Of a stretch of DNA of 5,679 bases, positions 1-5,679 are shown in pieces. The notes beneath the pieces were generated by a model. That model ran no database searches, was not told the DNA's origin, and saw only the letters and a list, made by a program, of their open reading frames with translations. The position numbers were made by a program, and so were the translations under genes. The DNA is from a bacterium (lineage in GTDB: Bacteria > Bacteroidota > Ignavibacteria > Kapaibacteriales > UBA2268), in contig JANJUO010000414.1 of assembly GCA_024710535.1 (NCBI GenBank), positions 1 to 5,679 on the forward strand, read 5' to 3'. How positions within the stretch are numbered: the stretch's first letter is position 1; each line of letters starts with the position of its first letter.

Positions 1-3000
1 CAAATATCCTGCAACTCCTCCCGTTCCAGTGAAGTCTAATGTCATTGGAGTATATGAATTCAAATACCCCACTTCGAATGTTTTAGAAACTGCACCACTT
101 GAAATTAATTTTCTTAATTCTCCATCCACGTGTCCGCTTGCTCTTGAGAGAGATCCAATTGCACAAACAAAGCGATTGCTTGCTCCTACTCGAGTTCTTA
201 AATTGCCACTTTCTAAGTTCAAATTTCCATAAATATTCAATCCATTCGATGCGCCCCCAATTGATGAAGCATTTACATGATTTGAATTATTAATAGTCAA
301 ATTATATAATGATTCATTGCCGGTGCTTCTTGAAAATATCTGCTCAACTGTTCCAACGCAATTAATAGTTGAAGTGCCGTAATTGAATGAGCCGTTATTT
401 GTCCAATTACCTTTTAGATTTATTTCTCTATTAGAGCCGTTTACTACACCATTGCTTTCTATTGTAAGATTTCCGTTGATTGTATAGATCAAAGCCGGAC
501 TTGTTGTTGTGCTTTCATTAAAAATACCATTGCTTTTCACAATGAGATTTCCGTTGATTTGCATATCGTTAAGTGGCTGAACAATTCCCGGACCAAAAAC
601 AACAATATTATTGAAATGATTATTAGCCAAATTTGAATAGGAGATATTTGTGGATAGACTTGCTTCTATTGAACGGAAAATCACAGTGTTCGATCCGGCA
701 ATAAAACTTCCACCAGTATTTATCCAATTATTTTGCAATTCAATATTATGATTATTCGATGCAAATTCTGCACTATTTCTGATTGTTAAATCGTGAATCA
801 CTTTGAATAATGGAGTGCCGCTTGTTGGATTAATTTGCTTAATGCCCACACTATCCAATATCAAATTATAAAATTCGAGTCTGCAAACTGAATCTGCAGG
901 ACTTGCGGGAACAACGTTTATGCTCTGAGTGCCGCTATTTTTATTGAAAACAACTGTAGAATTATTTGTATTGAATTTGAATGAATTGCTTGCAAAATTC
1001 AATTCGCTAATATCCAAATCATTCGAAACTCTAATTTCACCATTATCTGCAAAAATCACATTTCCACTTTTCGAGCTTGAAGAAATTTTCAGATTGTAAT
1101 ATTGATTTACTGCCGGAAATGTGCCGCTTGACGCAATTGTTTGATTTGCAGAGCCGGCATAATTAATTGTTCCAACTGTGAAATATGGAGTTGAGTAATT
1201 AGATGGAAAGCCGCCGCTTAATTTCAATTCTCCACCGCGCATTCTCAATGTACGATTCGAACTTGCTCCATTAATTCCAAAACCAGCAGTAAACAAGGTT
1301 CCGCTATTTATTACAAGCGAATCCGAAATGCTGATATTTTTGCTAAGCGAGATTTCTATACCTGCATCTTTTTCAACAATAATTGAGCGAACAGTTGCAG
1401 GAATTGCATTGCCGGAGACCTGAGTTTGCGAGCCAGTAAATTTATAGATGGCGGCTGTGCTCAAATTTCTTATATTGCTTTGGATACATCCAGTTGAGGC
1501 AACATTTGAAATACCCTCTTCGTGCTCAAGCTCGAGAGTAGTATTTGCCTCGATAATAACTGAATTTCCACTGATAAAATTATTATCTTTAATGAAAAGT
1601 TTGCCGGGACTTCTGCCAGAAGTGCCATTTTCTAATGTGAAATATTGAGATGGACTAATTGCCGAACTGATTGTGATTGTATGATCTTGAATTCTAACAA
1701 TATCAGATTCATCATTAGGAGCAGTTGCTGAGGCGGCTCCATTAAATCCTAATTTCGACCAAGTATTTGGACTATTGTAATCTCCATCTGCTCGAGCATA
1801 ATAAACCTCGCCAACCACTTTGGTTTCGCCAGCTGTCCAGTCGCCATCCGGATTCATCACACCTTCGGAAGTAATAAAATCATTATTGAAATCGACTGCA
1901 TTAAAAATTGTTCCCGGATCTATCGACCAAGTGCCGGCAGGATCATCGTATGCAGGTGCATATCGCAACACTTTGTATTCAATTTCGCTTCCCTGAACAT
2001 CCGCAGGATTGTAATATAAATAAAGTCTGGCGCCATCTCCACCAAGAGTAATATCGCTCTTTGCCATACTCCAAAATTTCGACAAAGAAACTCCAGTTAC
2101 TTCCACATCAGGATGCTCCAGTTTCACCGGCTTAATTCCAATTGCCGCCGCAGATCCAATTGTTGAGCCACTACTTGGAATATCGATTCTTGCAGGCATA
2201 TAATTGGTTCCGGCTGAAATCGGATAAAGCATACTAAATGGATAAGTTGGGCTTGTTGGAATTTCACGATAAATTTTGCCACCTGAAAGCGGAGTTGTAG
2301 GAAATGAATTAACAATAGATTTATTGGCTGAGAAATCTGTAAGTGCTGAAAGTGTGCCGTTATCTGCATAAACAATAGCATTAGGTCCAAGATACAAATT
2401 CTTGTTGTTAATATCAATTTGTGCAACACTTGAAAGCAATTTCAAATTGCCTGTGATTTTTGCATCTTGCTCGAGTTCAATAATTCCATTTGATTTATTG
2501 ATTGTAACATTTTTGAATGCGGTTATTGTACTGCCTTGAATTGCTTGGTCTGTTGTGCCATTGAAAACTACAGTGCCAGAATTGAATCCGCTAATATCAG
2601 CAAGATTGCCGATAAAATCTTTTTTCAAATTAAGAGTAAAGCCATCATCAATTTTGAATCTCTCGGCGCCGCTTCCGTTCAATGTGATTAAATTATTGAT
2701 TGAAACATCACTTTTAAGAACTAATTGAGCATTATTATCGCCAAGTAAAGTAAGATTATGAATTGGAAAATCAGCATCAGCACTAAGTTCGATTGATTGA
2801 CTTGCCTCACCACCTTTGATTTGGATAGTTCCTGCGGTCATAGAATTTGTGTTCGAAGCGAGCACAATATCGGCAGTTGCGTTATCGCTTGAGTGGCGAT
2901 TTACTTCAATAATACCGTCGCTCATCGAAAAAGAAGAATTGTCATTAAAATGCAAAATGCCGACATTTGCGGCATTAGTATTTATTCCATATCCAACTCT

Positions 3001-3729
3001 TAGAATTCCGTCTGTGATAGTAAAGTCGAGCAAGTCTGTTGCCGGCACACTTGGAGCAAGTCTGCCCCAGATATTCATCTCTCCATTATTAATTTCCAAA
3101 CTACCTGAATTTGTAGTATTGTCATAAACCAAAGCACTCTGTCCGGTGGTGCCGATTTGCATTTTGCCATTATCAAGAATGATCGAGCCACGTAAATGTA
3201 ATGAAAGATTGCTTGTGAGAAATATTTCTGTATTTGCATTATTAAGAATAAAAGAAGCACCATAAGGAATAATGGAAATGCCTCCTTGATTAGCAAAAAC
3301 AGGATTTGCAGAATTTAATAAACTTTCAAGTTTGAATATGCCATTGATAAGAGTAAGAAAATTACTTGAAAATGTAAAATTAACGGCATCAACCGTTAGC
3401 ATAAAACCATTGGATTTATCAAGAATAATAGCATAGAAATGAGTTTCGCTACCCGTGCCGGAGATAAAATTATCTGAAGTGCCACCAATAAACTTTGTAT
3501 AACCGGCACTTGACGTGAATATACCGGCATTAAAAACACTACCTGTAATTTCCAAATTGCTGTTTTGAGTGAAAGTGGCGCCATTATCAATATGAATAGA
3601 GCCGGGATAAACAATAGTTGCCCCTTCGGAAAACTTAACAATTGCTCCATTTTTGAGATAGATATCCCATTCCTGTGCCGAAAGGGACAGGGTGAGAAGA
3701 AGGAGCAATATGGTAAGTAGATTTTTCAA
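1..3729 (-). CDS. Giant secreted beta-repeat surface protein (3' end beyond window)
   Basis: An open frame of 1243 codons runs without a stop from TTG at 3729 to the window edge, so the C-terminus is unseen. The first 18 residues (MKNLLTIL..LSLSA, TTG read as Met) form a signal peptide, with likely cleavage before Gln19. This supports the TTG start: an in-frame TAA lies at 3746-3744 and no in-frame ATG precedes the signal peptide. The mature protein is Asn/Ser/Thr/Ile-rich, suggesting a beta-solenoid or serial beta-sandwiches. A motif like 'VVFNGTTDQAIQG ... FKNVTIN' recurs about six times. A non-repeat section (about 484-658) holds GKIYREI, YPI..GTNYMP, WTAGE and NSPNTWS, and then the repeats resume. 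Such architecture is typical of large Bacteroidota proteins, often exported by the type IX system, but any sorting domain would lie outside the window. No catalytic motif is visible. The gene follows the upstream gene by 7 nt, in one operon. An adhesive or structural surface role is inferred, and the exact family is not recognised. Confidence 0.88.
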   Translation of the reverse strand, partial: MKNLLTILLLLLTLSLSAQEWDIYLKNGAIVKFSEGATIVYPGSIHIDNGATFTQNSNLEITGSVFNAGIFTSSAGYTKFIGGTSDNFISGTGSETHFYAIILDKSNGFMLTVDAVNFTFSSNFLTLINGIFKLESLLNSANPVFANQGGISIIPYGASFILNNANTEIFLTSNLSLHLRGSIILDNGKMQIGTTGQSALVYDNTTNSGSLEINNGEMNIWGRLAPSVPATDLLDFTITDGILRVGYGINTNAANVGILHFNDNSSFSMSDGIIEVNRHSSDNATADIVLASNTNSMTAGTIQIKGGEASQSIELSADADFPIHNLTLLGDNNAQLVLKSDVSINNLITLNGSGAERFKIDDGFTLNLKKDFIGNLADISGFNSGTVVFNGTTDQAIQGSTITAFKNVTINKSNGIIELEQDAKITGNLKLLSSVAQIDINNKNLYLGPNAIVYADNGTLSALTDFSANKSIVNSFPTTPLSGGKIYREIPTSPTYPFSMLYPISAGTNYMPARIDIPSSGSTIGSAAAIGIKPVKLEHPDVEVTGVSLSKFWSMAKSDITLGGDGARLYLYYNPADVQGSEIEYKVLRYAPAYDDPAGTWSIDPGTIFNAVDFNNDFITSEGVMNPDGDWTAGETKVVGEVYYARADGDYNSPNTWSKLGFNGAASATAPNDESDIVRIQDHTITISSAISPSQYFTLENGTSGRSPGKLFIKDNNFISGNSVIIEANTTLELEHEEGISNVASTGCIQSNIRNLSTAAIYKFTGSQTQVSGNAIPATVRSIIVEKDAGIEISLSKNISISDSLVINSGTLFTAGFGINGASSNRTLRMRGGELKLSGGFPSNYSTPYFTVGTINYAGSANQTIASSGTFPAVNQYYNLKISSSSKSGNVIFADNGEIRVSNDLDISELNFASNSFKFNTNNSTVVFNKNSGTQSINVVPASPADSVCRLEFYNLILDSVGIKQINPTSGTPLFKVIHDLTIRNSAEFASNNHNIELQNNWINTGGSFIAGSNTVIFRSIEASLSTNISYSNLANNHFNNIVVFGPGIVQPLNDMQINGNLIVKSNGIFNESTTTSPALIYTINGNLTIESNGVVNGSNREINLKGNWTNNGSFNYGTSTINCVGTVEQIFSRSTGNESLYNLTINNSNHVNASSIGGASNGLNIYGNLNLESGNLRTRVGASNRFVCAIGSLSRASGHVDGELRKLISSGAVSKTFEVGYLNSYTPMTLDFTGTGGVAGYL
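280..3495 (-). repeat. Six-copy degenerate protein repeat within the giant protein
   Basis: About six units share the pattern 'TVxF-G/N-G/K-T-x-x-Q-x-I', a variable linker and then 'F/Y-N-L/V-x-I/L'. They lie at nt 3495-3406 (residues 79-108, KFIGGTSDNFI..HFYAIIL), 2580-2485 (384-415, VVFNGTTDQAIQG..FKNVTI), 1173-1084 (853-882, TINYAGSANQTI..YYNLKI), 960-856 (924-958, VVFNKNSGTQSI..FYNLIL), 690-595 (1014-1045, TVIFRSIEASL..HFNNIVV) and 372-280 (1120-1150, TINCVGTVEQIF..LYNLTI). The spacing is irregular. Between copies lie stretches such as 'NGNLxxxSNG' that read as beta-solenoid coils. The DNA has diverged, so this is an old protein-level repeat. Confidence 0.7.
449..559 (-). repeat. Short direct repeat: two 33-bp copies, 26-residue period
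   Basis: The segments 527-559 and 449-481 agree at 27 of 33 bases by my count, including 13 identical bases at one end (GATTTCCGTTGATT-side on the plus strand). The offset is 78 bp, exactly 26 codons. They encode 'INGNLIVKSNG' (from residue 1058) and 'INGNLTIESNG' (from residue 1084). Higher DNA identity than the other repeats suggests a fairly recent internal duplication, or constraint on one beta-solenoid coil. Confidence 0.6.
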
Positions 3730-3739
3730 TATGACATTA
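3727..3739 (-). promoter_or_regulatory. Stop/start junction with TAATG and TTGA overlaps
   Basis: The first gene's TAA (3739-3737) shares a base with an ATG (3737-3735), giving TAATG. That ATG opens a frame of only three codons (Met-Ser-Tyr) that ends at TGA (3728-3726). The TGA overlaps the TTG start of the giant protein (3729-3727) as TTGA. No Shine-Dalgarno sequence precedes the TTG. Translation of the second gene therefore probably depends on ribosomes arriving from the first, directly or through the tiny frame. The overlaps are seen in the sequence; the coupling is inferred. Confidence 0.45.
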
Positions 3740-5434
3740 AATATTTATACGTGCAATAATACTCCAAGAGGAACCATTTGAAATAACCAAAAGACTTTCA
3801 TACGTATTATTTAATGTTATATTTTGTCCATCTACATTATTAACTGTAACATCTCCCGATCCAACTCTTTTAATAAAAAAGACTTTGCCAGTATTAGAAC
3901 TTGCAGTTGGTAAGGTTACAGTATAATCTGAACCTGTTTTATTAAAAATAGCAAAATCATTGACAGTTGCTGTATAATTGCCAGTTAAATCTCTTGAGGG
4001 AAATATTCCAACACCCCAACTCAAGCCACCAGCACCATCAGTCATTAATACTGAATTATCAACACCGTCAGCAGAAGGTAAAGTATAGTTTACATTGGCA
4101 GCCATTATTGCAGAAGATTTAAAAGATGAATAATTCGTACCTCCGCCTGACCCTTCATACAAACGTAATTCATTCTGATTTCTAACTTCAATAGCATTTG
4201 CGAAAGACTTAATTCCAGCAATATGCTGGGCACCTTGTGTCATTACAAAAGATGAATTCACTCCAATATTTGGAATAGTATCAATCACATTCGAAGTTAA
4301 TCCGGGTGCGATTATAGTGGCAGTATTATTAGAGCCATCACTAACTTCTAAGGAACCAGAAGTTCCTGCATCTCCAACAATTAGCTTAGCTGAACTTGTT
4401 TTAACTAAAGAATTAACTTGCCATTCAGACGTTGCATCATTCCATCTTAATGTACTGTTATCTACAGTAGAATTTGGTAATGAGGTAGTCGCACTAATTG
4501 TAATCGTACCTGCTCCGTTACTTATATTTATACCTGTACCTCCTGTTAATGATGCCACAGTAGGTGCATTTCCTGTATTTCCTATCAGCAACTGCCCATT
4601 TGTCATAACCGCAGATTCTGTGATTGCTCCACCTGCAGTTCCGGTTACAAGTAATCTATTTGCGGCTACTCCCGTAATTTTTGTAGTAGGAATTGAAAAA
4701 GGTAAATCACTAAGCTCAAGCGAGCGAAAAGTAGGAGCGGCATCTACTCCTGTGCTTGGTCCGGCAAAAACTTTGTTAGCAGATTGATTTTCCCAAGAAA
4801 TAGCAAGCGTGCCATTATCGGTGATTGGAGAGCCAGTTACAGAAAATTGAGATGGAACCGTCAAAGCAACTGAAGTAACAAAATTTCCTGCTGTCCAAGA
4901 TGGAGCCGATAGTGCTCCATTTGATTTCAAGAGATAGCCATCAGTGCCCGGAGCAAGACGAACCCAATTATTACCATCAAAATACATCAAATCGCCGGTG
5001 GTATTGCCCGTTAAATTAATGTGAAGTTCTCCTGTATTCGAAAGAGTAGCATCACCTGATAAAGTTCTGCTGATAGGCAAATTTTGATCATTACCAACAA
5101 AAATAGTACCATCAGCAAGTCCTAAACCTGTAAAATCATATTCTAATGTAACCCAATCCGGAATCAAAGGAGTTCCTGCATTAAATTGGAATAATTTATC
5201 ATCGCTATTAAATATCAACAGCCCTGTTGCAGGATTGGAAATTGCATCACGTGCGGCAGTAGTTAATCTTGGAAACAAAATACCCTTTGAATTTGAAAAC
5301 AAATCCAAAATAGCAGATTCATCCGGATTGTTTGTACCAATACCTACATTTGCCGGCTGAGCCAAGACATCGAATTTAAGAATAACAAGAAAAACCAAAC
5401 ATGCAATTATATTAAATAGTCTTGTTTTATTCAT
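3737..5434 (-). CDS. Secreted tail-fibre-like modular surface protein
   Basis: A complete protein of 565 residues. The ATG at 5434 is preferred over the in-frame TTG at 5440 because GGAG lies 8 nt before the ATG but only 2 nt before the TTG. Residues 1-25 form a signal peptide (hydrophobic IIACLVFLVIL, then VLA before Gln26). Then come NVGIGT (29-34), SKGILFPRLT (49-58) and ATGLLIFNSD, an N-terminal signature common in Bacteroidota surface proteins. The rest is built of modules familiar from phage tail fibres: LSGDATLSNTGELHI (125-139); TDGYLLKSNG..SWTAG (164-183); AAPTFRSLELSDLP (232-245); NGQLLIGNTGNAPTVASLTG (279-298); ELRLYEGSGGGTNYSSFK (422-439); a second SVLMTDGAGGLSWG (461-474). The end (about 483-565, with YTVTLPTA, GKVFFIKRVGSGDVTV and LVISNGSSWSII) resembles a fibre-tip beta domain. 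No peptidase S74 chaperone or type IX sorting domain is evident. It is probably an extracellular fibre or adhesin, first in an operon with the giant repeat protein. The role is inferred; the module recognition is firm. Confidence 0.93.
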   Translation of the reverse strand: MNKTRLFNIIACLVFLVILKFDVLAQPANVGIGTNNPDESAILDLFSNSKGILFPRLTTAARDAISNPATGLLIFNSDDKLFQFNAGTPLIPDWVTLEYDFTGLGLADGTIFVGNDQNLPISRTLSGDATLSNTGELHINLTGNTTGDLMYFDGNNWVRLAPGTDGYLLKSNGALSAPSWTAGNFVTSVALTVPSQFSVTGSPITDNGTLAISWENQSANKVFAGPSTGVDAAPTFRSLELSDLPFSIPTTKITGVAANRLLVTGTAGGAITESAVMTNGQLLIGNTGNAPTVASLTGGTGINISNGAGTITISATTSLPNSTVDNSTLRWNDATSEWQVNSLVKTSSAKLIVGDAGTSGSLEVSDGSNNTATIIAPGLTSNVIDTIPNIGVNSSFVMTQGAQHIAGIKSFANAIEVRNQNELRLYEGSGGGTNYSSFKSSAIMAANVNYTLPSADGVDNSVLMTDGAGGLSWGVGIFPSRDLTGNYTATVNDFAIFNKTGSDYTVTLPTASSNTGKVFFIKRVGSGDVTVNNVDGQNITLNNTYESLLVISNGSSWSIIARINI

Positions 5435-5442
5435 ACACAAAA

Positions 5443-5446
5443 CTCC
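5443..5446 (-). promoter_or_regulatory. Ribosome-binding site GGAG that decides the first gene's start
   Basis: GGAG lies 8 nt upstream of the ATG at 5434, a good Shine-Dalgarno spacing, and only 2 nt from the alternative in-frame TTG at 5440, which is too close. This favours the ATG. The GGAG is itself inside a five-codon mini-ORF (ATG at 5448, TGA at 5433-5431) whose stop overlaps the gene's ATG in an ATGA arrangement. Strong Shine-Dalgarno sites are not the rule in Bacteroidota, so its importance is uncertain. Confidence 0.5.
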
Positions 5447-5461
5447 ATTATTTCAAACACA

Positions 5462-5493
5462 CAAATATAAAAATATATAATAAATATACCAAA
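5462..5493 (-). promoter_or_regulatory. Bacteroidota-type promoter of the two-gene operon
   Basis: On the minus strand, TTTG (5493-5490) is followed after 20 bases by TATATTTG (5469-5462). This matches the -33 TTTG / -7 TAnnTTTG consensus known for the major sigma factor of Bacteroides and Flavobacterium, and the spacing is in the accepted range. Transcription would start near 5456, leaving a leader of about 20 nt before the ATG at 5434. Chance matches are possible because the region is very AT-rich, but sequence, spacing and position all agree. No similar element was seen between the two genes, so this promoter probably serves both. Confidence 0.6.
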
Positions 5494-5588
5494 TACTATA
5501 TATATCGCAATATTTTTTTCTAATAAAGAAGCAAGATTATCAAATAACTCAAAAACTCAATCGAACAAAATTGTTTTTTCAAATGTTC

Positions 5589-5612
5589 ACTTATTCAACA
5601 TACAGAATAAGT
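5589..5612. promoter_or_regulatory. Perfect 8+8 bp dyad upstream of the operon, possible operator
   Basis: ACTTATTC (5589-5596) and GAATAAGT (5605-5612) are exact inverted copies around an 8-base spacer. The dyad lies about 95 bp upstream of the -33 element. Neither strand has a T-run after it, so it does not look like an intrinsic terminator. The half-site spacing, roughly 16 bp centre to centre, could suit a dimeric regulator. In such AT-rich DNA a chance dyad is possible, and no regulator is known here. Confidence 0.35.
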
Positions 5613-5642
5613 TAAATATTGCACAATAATATATACGTAATT

Positions 5643-5676
5643 ATACTTAACTACTATTGTCGCCAATAGAAAGTAT
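5643..5676. other. Imperfect hairpin at the right edge
   Basis: CTATTG (5654-5659) pairs with CAATAG (5664-5669) across the four-base loop TCGC. Outside it, ATACTT (5643-5648) pairs with AAGTAT (5671-5676), with five unpaired bases on one side and one on the other. It could be the end of a transcript from beyond the edge or simply chance. No T-run follows on the minus strand, and the plus-strand continuation is cut off by the window. Confidence 0.25.
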
Positions 5677-5679
5677 TTA

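Noticed and set aside
29..3127. Plus-strand frames at 29-232, 99-293, 1448-1648 and 2816-3127
   Set aside because: All are antisense to the giant gene, short, overlapping or featureless, and are explained as shadows of its codon bias.
2124..3650. Three minus-strand frames of 73-101 codons (2124-2429, 3075-3296, 3396-3650)
   Set aside because: They sit in other frames inside the continuous frame of the giant protein, which has a signal peptide and coherent repeats. Their translations show no domain.
4317..4787. A 156-codon plus-strand open frame
   Set aside because: It lies wholly antisense to the 565-residue gene, in its most compositionally biased part. The translation has no recognisable domain, and no ribosome-binding site or promoter is evident.
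3737..5434. Part of a prophage (tail-fibre gene)
   Set aside because: The protein has a signal peptide, its neighbour is a secreted repeat protein, and no other phage gene, integrase or attachment site is in view.
5435..5440. TTG at 5440 as the first gene's start
   Set aside because: It adds only two residues and would sit 2 nt from the GGAG, whereas the ATG at 5434 is correctly spaced and gives a standard signal peptide.
5564..5579. Possible plus-strand terminator: AACAA-AA-TTGTT followed by T residues
   Set aside because: The loop would be only two bases, the stem is five A/T-rich pairs, and no plus-strand gene precedes it.

Overview
The window carries two genes on the minus strand, arranged head to tail, plus a short AT-rich upstream region at the right edge. 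Both genes encode secreted, beta-rich, repeat-type surface proteins. The organism is probably a member of the Bacteroidota/Ignavibacteriota/Kapabacteria group. This rests on four things: low GC; a promoter of the TTTG / TAnnTTTG kind used by Bacteroidota sigma factors; the N-terminal 'NVGIGT..P' and 'KGILFPRLT' signature of a protein family common in that group; and a giant partner built from the 'FNGT..Q.I ... F.N.TI' repeats seen in many proteins secreted by the type IX system. I cannot place it more finely from sequence alone.

Layout, in order of transcription (right to left). At 5435-5679 there is non-coding, very AT-rich DNA with a likely promoter (5462-5493), a GGAG ribosome-binding site, an 8+8 bp perfect dyad (5589-5612) and a weak imperfect hairpin at the edge. 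At 3737-5434 there is a complete 565-residue secreted protein with phage-tail-fibre-like modules. At 1-3729 there is the first 1243 codons of a giant secreted repeat protein. It starts at a TTG seven bases after the previous stop and stays open, with no stop or frameshift, to the left edge of the window. No conventional ORF call shows it, because its start is TTG and its stop lies outside the window.

The two genes are almost certainly co-transcribed. Both products have signal peptides and no visible enzymatic motifs, so the simplest reading is an operon for envelope or extracellular structural/adhesive proteins. The tail-fibre resemblance of the first product is modular. Its signal peptide and the absence of other phage genes argue against a prophage. 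No RNA gene, mobile element or CRISPR array is visible. The small ORFs in other frames are shadows of these two genes. The more unusual points are the stop/start relay between the genes, the roughly 700-residue super-repeat inside the giant protein, and the pairing of a tail-fibre-like protein with a solenoid-type giant.
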